From Pseudoscardovia radai (GTDB taxonomy: Bacteria > Actinomycetota > Actinomycetes > Actinomycetales > Bifidobacteriaceae), in contig NZ_MWWR01000002.1 in the NCBI RefSeq assembly GCF_002259605.1, positions 177,778 to 241,777 on the forward strand: 64,000 nucleotides of DNA. The letters run 5' to 3'. Position numbers and translations under genes: made by a program. Positions 16,906 through 23,443 of the stretch are shown in pieces; positions within the stretch are counted from its first letter, which is position 1, and each line of letters opens with the position of its first letter. Under the pieces are notes generated by a model. The model was not told the origin of the DNA. It made no database searches and worked only from the letters and a program-made list of their open reading frames with translations.

Positions 16906-17652
16906 ATGGGACTTGAGTATGTAGAATATCCCGTGACGGAGATTGAACGGGTGGAAGTAAACTGTAAGCTGTTTGCCATCCGGGTCATGGGATCCGCCAC
17001 GGATAACATTGAACTGAGTTGGCGGGACACCACTATGCGCAGTTTGGAGGTGAAGCAGGAGGGCAATACGCTCAAACTGATCGACCATGCAGCGATTGGC
17101 ATCTATGGAACGTTGGCTCTTATCAATCTGAAAAAGGATGATCAGCTGCTTATTAAACTGCCCGAAAGCTTCACCGGCAAAGCGATTATCCAATCCAGGT
17201 CGGAGAGCGTACACCTCAGTGATTTGAAATTCCCGGGTAGCTTGGGAGTGTCCTCCGATGCCGGGGAGATACTGCTGGAGAATGTGGAAACCGCTAAAAT
17301 CGACATTCGAGGCAATCTATGCAAGGTGAACTGCTACGGTGTGGGCGTGACTGAAACGATGGATATTTCCTCAAAAACCGGTCAAATTCAGTGCTATGTG
17401 GACGGAACTGAAGAAGAATATTCTGTATTCTGCAATACGGAGCGCAAGCGCCATGTCACTGCAGTGAATCGCTCAAACCCTCGCCGTCCCGGAGGAATAT
17501 GGACAAATGCGCCGGAGCGGTTAGGTCACGGTCCCCGCAAGGTATGCATCACGACTGAGACAGGACAGATCGACTTTGCGTTCCAAAACGGAGTGAAAAC
17601 CAGAAAAACCGCCGGGCGGTATCGGCATGGAAATTCATTCCAGGACTGGTGA
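16906..17652 (+). CDS. DUF4097-type beta-helix protein
   Basis: A 248-residue protein that follows the channel gene by two bases, so they are probably co-transcribed. Regular short beta repeats (VEVNCKLFAIRVMGSATDNI, TGKAIIQSRSESVHLSDL, VETAKIDIRGNLCKVNCYGV, TETGQIDFAF) are typical of DUF4097/adhesin-like beta-solenoids often encoded beside membrane proteins or PspC-like regulators. No signal peptide is present, so it is likely cytoplasmic or membrane-associated through its partner. The last 20 residues do not fit the repeat and may come from a frameshift or fusion to downstream sequence. Function unknown. Confidence 0.65.
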   Translation: MGLEYVEYPVTEIERVEVNCKLFAIRVMGSATDNIELSWRDTTMRSLEVKQEGNTLKLIDHAAIGIYGTLALINLKKDDQLLIKLPESFTGKAIIQSRSESVHLSDLKFPGSLGVSSDAGEILLENVETAKIDIRGNLCKVNCYGVGVTETMDISSKTGQIQCYVDGTEEEYSVFCNTERKRHVTAVNRSNPRRPGGIWTNAPERLGHGPRKVCITTETGQIDFAFQNGVKTRKTAGRYRHGNSFQDW

Positions 17653-17733
17653 CACTTGGCAACTCGCTTTCACATCGGTATTTGATAGGGATCTGAATCC
17701 GTGAAACTCGGGTAGACAAAAACGCTGAAGCCA

Positions 17734-18009
17734 TTGACACACAATGAAATCTTTACGCTGCGCGAGCAGAAATCACAGGCCGAGGCAGACACCAGAAGCC
17801 GCGAGGAGACCCGGAAACGCATCGCCGAGTTGCAGGACTTCATCTCCGGGCAGGAAACCGACATCACAGAATTTGATGAGGCTCTGGTCAAAAAACTCAT
17901 CGAGAAGATCACCGTCTTCAACGACCACTTCACCGTGGAATTCAAGTCCGGGTTACAATCGATATCGAAGCATAAAAAGGCTCCTCGCCGCCGACGCATT
18001 TGCCGGTAG
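17734..18009 (+). pseudogene. C-terminal fragment of a large serine recombinase
   Basis: The coiled-coil QAEADTRSREETRKRIAELQ followed by FDEALVKKLIEKITVFND and FTVEFKSGLQ is the conserved end of large serine recombinases of conjugative transposons in Firmicutes. The catalytic resolvase domain and the zinc-ribbon domain are missing; upstream is unrelated coding sequence. It shows that a transposon once sat here and was largely deleted. Confidence 0.75.
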
Positions 18010-18020
18010 TGAGGAGCCTT
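17973..18020 (-). terminator. Terminator of the permease/thioredoxin-like operon
   Basis: A perfect 9-bp stem (AGGCTCCTC with GAGGAGCCT, 17978-17986 and 18011-18019) is followed on the minus strand by TTTTTATG. It lies just past the stop at 18037 and overlaps the recombinase fragment. Confidence 0.75.
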
Positions 18021-18036
18021 TATCTCTTCTGAATGA

Positions 18037-18510
18037 TCAGCCTAACAACTTTTCAACTTCTCCCGGCTTTAGCACTTTACCGACAGATACGATTTTATCA
18101 TTAACAAGGAGTGCAGGCACACTCATAACACCATAGCTCATTACCTTCTCCATATCGGTGATGTACTCTACCTCAACATTCAATCCAAGATTCTCAACAG
18201 CTTTCTTGGCATTCTCATACTGTTCGTGACATGACTTGCAACCCGCACCAAGAACTTTGATGCAGCAAACGCCATCAATCTTTTCTCCGCAGCAGGGAGT
18301 AGATTCAGCCTTAACTTCTTCCGTCCCTCCGCAGCTACATGTGGGCTCCGCCTTGACTACTTCTTTTTTCTTACCAAACAGTGTCATGATCATATCCTCC
18401 TTCAGATCTCCGCAGCAGGGAGTAGATTCAGCCTTAACTTCTTCCGTCCCTCCGCAGCTACATGTGGGCTCCGCCTTGACTACTTCTTTTTTCTTACCAA
18501 ACAGTGTCAT
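18037..18510 (-). CDS. Thioredoxin-like small protein with duplicated Cys-rich N-terminus
   Basis: The C-terminal 80 residues form a thioredoxin-fold domain of the MTH895/TM0996 type: CCIKVLGAGCKSCHEQYENA with the redox CxxC-like GCKSC, VEYITDMEKVMSYGVMSVPA with the cis-Pro, then LLVNDKIVSVGK. Before it are two identical 41-residue units that start MTLFGKKKEVV and carry CSCGG and PCCG clusters, good for metal binding. They come from an exact 123-bp tandem duplication. Because the unit includes the ribosome site and start codon, the shorter ancestral protein could still start at 18387. It is encoded after a permease of the kind found in ars operons. Confidence 0.85.
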   Translation of the reverse strand: MTLFGKKKEVVKAEPTCSCGGTEEVKAESTPCCGDLKEDMIMTLFGKKKEVVKAEPTCSCGGTEEVKAESTPCCGEKIDGVCCIKVLGAGCKSCHEQYENAKKAVENLGLNVEVEYITDMEKVMSYGVMSVPALLVNDKIVSVGKVLKPGEVEKLLG

Positions 18511-18529
18511 GATCATATCCTCCTTCAGA
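18284..18529. repeat. Exact 123-bp tandem duplication
   Basis: Copy 1 spans 18284-18406 and copy 2 18407-18529, with no difference seen by eye. Each includes 41 codons, the GAAGGAGG ribosome-binding site and the ATG. Confidence 0.95.
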
Positions 18530-19523
18530 TGAATAAACTTTGAAATACATTAAAGCCGTATCCGGCAATGATGATACCCACTGTGCAGATGGCTATAAAT
18601 GTCGCTAAGAGTTTTGGCTTGATAGCCTTTTCCAGCATTATGAGGGACGGAAGGCTGAGCGTGGTAACCGCCATCATAAAGCTGAGAATCGTGCCGAGCA
18701 ATGCTCCCTTTGCCAAAAGTGCCTCGGCAATCGGAATCGTGCCGAAAATGTCTGCGTATATGGGTATGCCGACAAGCGTGGCGAGTATCACACCGAACGG
18801 ATTATTGCTGCCGAGAACGGTTTCCACCCAGCCTTCGGGAATCCAGTTATGGATCACCGCGCCGATAGTCACGCCGACAAGGATATAAGGGAACACTTTC
18901 TTAAAGGTGGCTGCAACCTGATCTCTGGAATAAATCAGCCGGTCTTTAACAGTGAGATTCGGAGACTCGATATCCACCTTGCTGTTGTTATTGCGGATAA
19001 AATCAGCAATCTGGTCTTCCATGTGCAGGTGTTCTATCAAAGTGCCGCCAATGACGGCGATGACAAGCCCCAGCACCACGTACGCCACGGCAATCTTCAC
19101 GCCAAAGATACTGACGAGAAGCACAAGACTTCCCAAGTCCACCATCGGTGATGAAATCAGGAAGGAAAATGTCACGCCAAGCGGAAGCCCCGCACTCGTA
19201 AAGCCAATAAAAATCGGAATGGACGAGCAGGAACAGAATGGCGTTACCGTCCCAAGCAAGGCACCGATAATATTCGCTCCGATCCCGTGGAATCTTCCCA
19301 AGATCTTCCGACTGCGCTCCGGAGGGAAGAAACTCTGGATATAGGAAATCAGGAAGATCAACACACAAAGCAATACTGTTATTTTAATTGTGTCATAACT
19401 GAAGAACTGAATGCTGCCGCCAATCCGGCTATTCACATCGAGTCCGACCATGAGCAATACTTTCCCAATAAGGGCATTCAACCACTCCATCCCAAGTATT
19501 TGATCCTGAATAAAAGTCCACAT
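18525..19523 (-). CDS. Permease (DUF318/ArsP-like, UPF0718 family)
   Basis: A 332-residue membrane protein with about eight helices. The signature TPFCSCSSIPIFIGFTSAGL (about 96-115) with its Cys-x-Cys, the SSPMVDLGSL helix and the second-half repeat GIPIYADIFGTIPIAEALL match the permease family that includes the organoarsenical exporter ArsP. The ATG overlaps the stop of the truncated ACR3 gene by one base (TAATG), and the thioredoxin-like gene follows. ArsR, ACR3, permease and redox protein is a common Firmicutes arsenic set, so metalloid export is likely but the ion is unproven. Confidence 0.88.
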   Translation of the reverse strand: MWTFIQDQILGMEWLNALIGKVLLMVGLDVNSRIGGSIQFFSYDTIKITVLLCVLIFLISYIQSFFPPERSRKILGRFHGIGANIIGALLGTVTPFCSCSSIPIFIGFTSAGLPLGVTFSFLISSPMVDLGSLVLLVSIFGVKIAVAYVVLGLVIAVIGGTLIEHLHMEDQIADFIRNNNSKVDIESPNLTVKDRLIYSRDQVAATFKKVFPYILVGVTIGAVIHNWIPEGWVETVLGSNNPFGVILATLVGIPIYADIFGTIPIAEALLAKGALLGTILSFMMAVTTLSLPSLIMLEKAIKPKLLATFIAICTVGIIIAGYGFNVFQSLFI

Positions 19524-19712
19524 TACGCAAACCTCGCTTTTGTTTTATTAGCAATTCGCACAAGCATCAGCATTACCGGAACCTCCGTCAGAACGCCTAC
19601 TGTGGTGGCGAGTGCTGCTGGGCTTGTCGTTCCGAAAAGTGCAATAGCCACAGCCACCGCGAGTTCAAAGAAATTCGATGCACCGATCTTCGCCTCCGTT
19701 AGTTTGATACAT
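19523..19712 (-). pseudogene. Truncated arsenite efflux pump ACR3, C-terminus only
   Basis: On the minus strand the last 50-odd codons read [20 protein letters not shown], then [13 protein letters not shown] and KTKARFA before the stop. This is the conserved last helix pair of ACR3 arsenite transporters, including the FFELAVAVA motif. About 300 upstream residues are missing, and the arsR gene begins soon after, so an internal deletion has fused arsR to the tail of acr3. The product cannot be a working pump. Confidence 0.85.
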
Positions 19713-19783
19713 TGAAATATATCTATGCTTAAGTGCTTTATATAGGCAATCCCAAAGGACTGCCTATGAATGATAGATATCGA

Positions 19784-20104
19784 TTACTTCTTTTCCTTGC
19801 ATCCGCAGGATACGCTCTCGTCCGTTTTGCAGTCACATCTTGCGTAGGAACCGATCATGTCCCGGAACTCCCTGACCCCGTCTGCGGAGATGGAGTAATG
19901 CATCCATTTTCCCTCTTTGTAGTAATCTACAAGTCCGCTGTCCGCAAGGATCTTCATGTGATGCGAAAGAGTCGGCTGTGTGATATTCAGTTCCTCCAGC
20001 AGCTCACACCCGCACTTCTCCCCATGCTGGAGAGCAAGCATGATCGCAAGACGGTTCGCATCTGCGAGCGCCTTTATTTTTTTAACGTCTTCTCTGAATC
20101 CCAT
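19784..20104 (-). CDS. arsR: ArsR/SmtB family metalloregulator
   Basis: A winged-helix repressor of about 106 residues. Helix-turn-helix CELLEELNITQPTLSHHMKI and wing YYKEGKWMHYSI are clear. Cysteines lie at the start of the DNA-binding region (EKCGCELL) and in a Cys-rich tail (ARCDCKTDESVSCGCKEKK); the first pair is where ArsR repressors bind As(III)/Sb(III). The start at 20104 follows GGAGG. It heads the operon with the broken acr3, the permease and the thioredoxin-like gene. The C-terminal Cys cluster is longer than usual and may form another metal site. Confidence 0.9.
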   Translation of the reverse strand: MGFREDVKKIKALADANRLAIMLALQHGEKCGCELLEELNITQPTLSHHMKILADSGLVDYYKEGKWMHYSISADGVREFRDMIGSYARCDCKTDESVSCGCKEKK

Positions 20105-20139
20105 GATTTTCACCTCCAAGAGATGTACATATCATATCA

Positions 20140-20165
20140 CACACATTTATAGTTGTCAATGTGTG
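20140..20165. promoter_or_regulatory. Candidate ArsR operator CACACAT-N12-ATGTGTG
   Basis: A perfect 7-bp inverted repeat with a 12-base AT-rich spacer, 36-61 bases before the arsR start, the usual position and size for an ArsR/SmtB box. Confidence 0.65.
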
Positions 20166-20225
20166 AATGAAATATTGCTTAACAATCTTTTCACCTCTGA
20201 TGGCAGTGTGGGAGCCTTTTTTCCG

Positions 20226-20309
20226 ACATCTATCTCGCAGCCACAACTTCCCAACATCTAACTCGGCAACTCAACATAGGGACATCTATCGTGGCAACTC
20301 AACTCTCAC
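20226..20309. repeat. Three 28-bp direct repeats, insertion-sequence-end-like
   Basis: ACATCTA recurs at 20226, 20254 and 20282, exactly 28 bases apart. Each unit runs on with a related GGCAACTCAAC-like stretch (first copy most diverged). On the minus strand the outermost unit begins near TGTGAGAGTTGAGTTGCC. Contiguous repeats like these occur at transposase-binding ends of IS21-type elements. No transposase gene is present beside them. Confidence 0.55.
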
Positions 20310-20474
20310 ACTTTTCGAGCCTTTTTGCCCTTGGATAAGTTACCGAGAAGCGTTTTGTCTGTCCGATGCCAAATTGCCCGATTGCTCGAAAACCGCAGTA
20401 TTATTGGGCTTTCGCGCCTATTTTCCTTCGACCCTTGACATCAAACATACCGTCTCAACATGCTGTGTCTGCGA

Positions 20475-20683
20475 GAACAGCTCCGGCATCCGCGCCATCG
20501 CATCGTCGACCGCCTCGGCAATCGTATCGCCCTCGTGCACGATCCTGTCGATGATATGCACGAGCGCCGCCGCCGGGATATAGCCCAGCTCGTGGGTGTG
20601 AGTCAGGGCCGCGGCCTTGGCGCCGACGATGTCGAGGCCGTCATCGCAATGCAGGGCGGCCTCCCAGTAGAGCCCGACGGGGG
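20475..20683 (-). pseudogene. Second, partial copy of the ADP-ribosylglycohydrolase gene
   Basis: This is about 69 codons of the same reading frame as 5504-5712, with three base changes, including Gly/Pro-neutral and one Arg-to-Trp change. It is flanked on both sides by unrelated AT-rich sequence and has neither start nor metal-binding ends, so no enzyme can be made. It is GC-rich like the chromosome backbone, in contrast with its surroundings. Confidence 0.9.
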
Positions 20684-20699
20684 TGTGTTTGTTCAATAG

Positions 20700-20864
20700 G
20701 AAGCAGTCCCATGGTGCGAGATTGATCTGACACTTCAATCACCAGAATGGCTCAATTATCAGATCGTTTCCGATGAAACGATGCTTGCTGCAGAGGTCGA
20801 GGATGTCCGTGATAAAGTCAATAATCTTCTGCGGCTAATGTCAGAAGGCTATTTATACGGGTGA
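20700..20864 (+). pseudogene. C-terminal fragment of an unknown AT-rich gene
   Basis: An open frame with no start codon reads CEIDLTLQSPEWLNYQIVSD, then EVEDVRDKVNNLLRLMSEGY before its stop at 20862-20864. It looks like the end of a folded helical protein whose beginning was removed where the ADP-ribosylglycohydrolase copy ends. I do not recognise the family. Confidence 0.4.
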
Positions 20865-20869
20865 TCTCG

Positions 20870-21109
20870 ATGGAGGATCAATTGGAAAAATTGAAGTCGC
20901 CTTTGGGCGAAATAATCGTCACGGTCGATGGGCATCCCATAGATTACATCACAAAAAAAGGATCTGACAATGATGTCCTATGGCCAGATGTTAGAAATCG
21001 ATATCAAATTGAGGTTAGATATGTTCCTGATGGCAACGAGCATTGTTTATCATGCGTTTTTTGCCGACTTGCACATATGAAAAAAGCCCTGAGAGTGGTG
21101 AACGATTAG
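20870..21109 (+). CDS. Hypothetical protein, 79 residues
   Basis: A small protein beginning MEDQLEKLKSPLGEIIVTVD, with VLWPDVRNRYQIEVRYVPDG and a CVFCRLAH Cys pair near the end. It starts six bases after the stop of the preceding fragment and is followed after 35 bases by another small gene, so the three may be a decayed cassette. The ribosome-binding site is weak. I cannot name a family; the AT-rich codon use fits the island. Confidence 0.4.
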   Translation: MEDQLEKLKSPLGEIIVTVDGHPIDYITKKGSDNDVLWPDVRNRYQIEVRYVPDGNEHCLSCVFCRLAHMKKALRVVND

Positions 21110-21144
21110 AGTGTCAGAGTTTTTATAGTCCCCAAAGAGTAAAG

Positions 21145-21390
21145 ATGTCAATCGGTCTCGAATGTGAAGCAGGATACATTGGAGGCGTCAGAGCTTCCGA
21201 TAAATATGACTACGATGCCGATTATTTGGATAATGGAATGGCTTATGTCATCATGCCTGAAACCAAGACAGAGAAGTATATCTTTGGAATAGCCTGGATT
21301 GATGATGTAGGACGGGATGACCCGATAGATGATGAACACAATCGTGATATTCAAACATGGTTTGCCGCCGATCCTACATTGGCATTATGA
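21145..21390 (+). CDS. Hypothetical protein, 81 residues
   Basis: A small acidic protein starting MSIGLECEAGYIGGVRASDK, then DYDADYLDNGMAYVIMPETK and FGIAWIDDVG, ending in an Asp-rich stretch and WFAADPTLAL. It looks compact and intact, and acidic small proteins in such cassettes are sometimes immunity proteins, but nothing here shows a toxin. An AAAGAG sequence seven bases before ATG 21145 supports the start. Its frame stays open upstream to 21043, overlapping the previous gene. Confidence 0.45.
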   Translation: MSIGLECEAGYIGGVRASDKYDYDADYLDNGMAYVIMPETKTEKYIFGIAWIDDVGRDDPIDDEHNRDIQTWFAADPTLAL

Positions 21391-21809
21391 GTTCGTTTGT
21401 ACCTTTTGTATTTTCCCTCGGAGAGGTTCAAATCAAGGGTTCACATGGGTTTAAATTTCCACGGGCAAAGTCGCTGAAAAACTGAAAACAGGCATAAAAG
21501 AAGAGGGCTTCCGGCGGAGCAAAACCGCTGAAAGCCCTTGTTTATTGGGGATTTCCCTTGTATCAAAGACAGCGTTTACATAGATGACGGCTTGGATTTC
21601 ACCAACTACGACACACTCTATGAGACTGTGTGGAACAAAATGGACGGCACATGGGAAAGACTCCGTGCAATTGGTTTCTGGCACAGTTTGCAGGCACCTC
21701 GACAAATGAGGAAAGGAGCCTTTGCTGCTCGGCATTCGCACACTACCTGCTGAACATGTCAAAGTGAGATTCTTCCTCTGACGGCCTTCCTCCAACATCA
21801 TCCTCACGG

Positions 21810-21856
21810 GCGGATTCCTCCAATGCGGAATCCGCCCGCGGGTGATTCCGCATTGG
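21810..21856. other. Two mutually exclusive hairpins in a 570-base gap
   Basis: Hairpin A pairs GCGGATTCC (21810-21818) with GGAATCCGC (21827-21835). Hairpin B pairs 21820-21832 with 21844-21856, 13 perfect base pairs, and shares the middle segment. No run of T follows on either strand. Elsewhere in 21391-21960 I see short open frames, including LDFTNYDTLYETVWNK at about 21590, that look like gene debris. Confidence 0.5.
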
Positions 21857-21960
21857 CAAGGTGGCTGATGTATTTCACGAAAATCGGCAGAAACGATGCC
21901 GGAAGATTTAACAACAGCAGATTCTTAAGAAAGAGGTCTCGCTAATACGGGCTTGCGAAA

Positions 21961-23055
21961 TCAGGAAGAATCATCCGATTCTAAATCGTTATGCATCGTC
22001 TGATTCTCCGCATTCCGCGCCACTTCCCATTCCTCCTCGCTGATGTTCGGATCCGTATCTTCGGAATCCGTCATCGGGCGAAGATAACGCAGATAGAACG
22101 GTCCTGCGCTTGTATAAAGTAAATCCTTGGTCCCCGAACCAGAAGGCACTTTAACCGTATAGGTACCGTTTTCATTCCGGAACTGGTCCGGAACATTGAG
22201 GAAATAAACGAATGTCGTACCCCCGATGGCCAGCACCAGAACCATCGCGATGATGCATGCTACGCCATTCAGGATAATCCTCTCGGCCAGCTTTCTATTG
22301 TTCTTCTTATTCTTTCGAATTATGGAAATCACTCCGCAGACCACAACGACAAGCCATAGGAGAGTGACAAGACAGTACAGAGCATTCACCCAGCTCCTGA
22401 TAACATAGGCATCATCGAAATCACCCATCCCCGCAATAGCATCGTCCGGCTTGTTATATTCGATATTCGTGAACACCGTTGTCAGTGTCATAGAAACCAC
22501 GAGCAGCGTGAGGAGCCCCTTGGAAGCAGCATCCTGTCGTCTCGTAACATGCTCCCGCAAGAATGCGTTGAGTTCGCCATTCTCTTTACCGATAATGAAT
22601 GTCTCGCCAGTGGAAATGGAAAAATAGAAGGCATGCTTCCTCTCAAGCGCATGATTCAGCTCATCGTATCGGATCCTGTAATCGGATTGTGCACTGTGTT
22701 CCTCAAAACAGTCTTGATGAAATGTAAAATGCTGGACCTGTCCTATGAAGCCACTTTTCTCACAGGCATTTCCGTTCCGATGTGCTATCCAGAACCATGG
22801 TAGGAGAGCAAGTGGCACCGCCAGCGCCATCAGAATATATCCTGCAATACCATTTCCAGCAGCGAGAACGGCATCTGACATCAGCAGAAGAACCGTCATG
22901 ATTGCGATGCCACTCCTGACGGCGGTCTTCTTTCCCACTTCGCGATTCATGGTTTTTACCGCATCCCTGGTGACGATTGTCTCGGAAGTGAACATCGGAG
23001 GCTGTTCGTCAGTTCCGGGAGTTGGTTGATGGCCTACGGAGACGTTCGTATACAT
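21961..23055 (-). CDS. Membrane protein, YcxB-like
   Basis: A 364-residue protein with helices at about 46-66, 70-88, 180-198, 219-243 and 262-285. Between the first and second pairs is QHFTFHQDCFEEHSAQSDYR, then IRYDELNHALERKHAFYFSI, the soluble segment typical of YcxB-like membrane proteins. After the last helix an extracellular part of about 80 residues ends acidic (SEEEWEVARNAENQTM). The start is uncertain: the ATG at 23055 has its purine tract too close, and 22995 lacks one. It is transcribed toward the island and marks its right side. Function unknown. Confidence 0.6.
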   Translation of the reverse strand: MYTNVSVGHQPTPGTDEQPPMFTSETIVTRDAVKTMNREVGKKTAVRSGIAIMTVLLLMSDAVLAAGNGIAGYILMALAVPLALLPWFWIAHRNGNACEKSGFIGQVQHFTFHQDCFEEHSAQSDYRIRYDELNHALERKHAFYFSISTGETFIIGKENGELNAFLREHVTRRQDAASKGLLTLLVVSMTLTTVFTNIEYNKPDDAIAGMGDFDDAYVIRSWVNALYCLVTLLWLVVVVCGVISIIRKNKKNNRKLAERIILNGVACIIAMVLVLAIGGTTFVYFLNVPDQFRNENGTYTVKVPSGSGTKDLLYTSAGPFYLRYLRPMTDSEDTDPNISEEEWEVARNAENQTMHNDLESDDSS

Positions 23056-23179
23056 TCCTTCAGCTTAGTACCAAAGAGTGCATAGTCTCTCGCCGGCGCA
23101 TGACCAGGCGATCCTCGCCATTGCGTCGAGATACGCCATGGCGATTCCAGCGCCCACGCACCCGGTTCGCCGTTACCGC

Positions 23180-23362
23180 TCATGCATCGTGTTCCCGCTT
23201 GATTCGCCTGAGCCTGCGCGCTCCGCGCACGACCATGACGATTGACATGACGCAGATAACGGCACACGTGCCGACGCCCACGCACACGCCCATCGTGTGT
23301 TTGAAACCCGGGTCGCTGCCGAACGCGGAGATCATGGACGATTGGAGGGAGAACAGCGGCAC
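23180..23362 (-). CDS. Small hypothetical single-pass membrane protein
   Basis: The frame gives FKHTMGVCVGVGTCAVICVM and SIVMVVRGARRLRRIKREHD, one strong hydrophobic helix followed by a basic tail. The frame is open upstream to the stop of the RNA methyltransferase gene, with only GTG 23362 as a plausible start and no clear ribosome-binding site. It may be a remnant of a larger membrane protein cut by the island edge. The rest of 23056-23443 shows nothing else. Confidence 0.3.
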   Translation of the reverse strand: MPLFSLQSSMISAFGSDPGFKHTMGVCVGVGTCAVICVMSIVMVVRGARRLRRIKREHDA

Positions 23363-23443
23363 AGCGGCGAGGGCAACGTTGATTGCGGTGCTTGCCGAAT
23401 CTTGATCGGTATCTTGGTCGATCAGCGGCCAAGATGGCCCTGG

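Larger units (their letters stand above)
8400..23060. mobile_element. AT-rich accessory island with Firmicutes-like and broken genes
   Basis: Base composition falls clearly against both flanks, and codon use shifts to A/T-ending codons. Content is typical of transferred DNA: regulator/enzyme cassettes, a serine-recombinase C-terminus (17734-18009), a truncated arsenite pump (19523-19712), a frameshifted channel gene (16062-16903), and IS-end-like 28-bp repeats (20226-20309). No intact integrase, att site or tRNA border was found, so it looks like several layered insertions in decay rather than one active element. Both edges are approximate. Confidence 0.7.

Noticed and set aside
20226..20309. 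A short CRISPR array
   Set aside because: The 28-bp units are contiguous with no spacers, units differ from one another, and no cas gene is near.
8400..23060. An integrative element with tRNA attachment site
   Set aside because: No tRNA, no intact integrase and no convincing att repeats at the edges were found; only remnants.
23180..23362. C-terminal extension of the RNA methyltransferase by stop-codon readthrough
   Set aside because: The small frame is in register with the methyltransferase stop, but the methyltransferase already ends at its normal family end, so readthrough is unnecessary.
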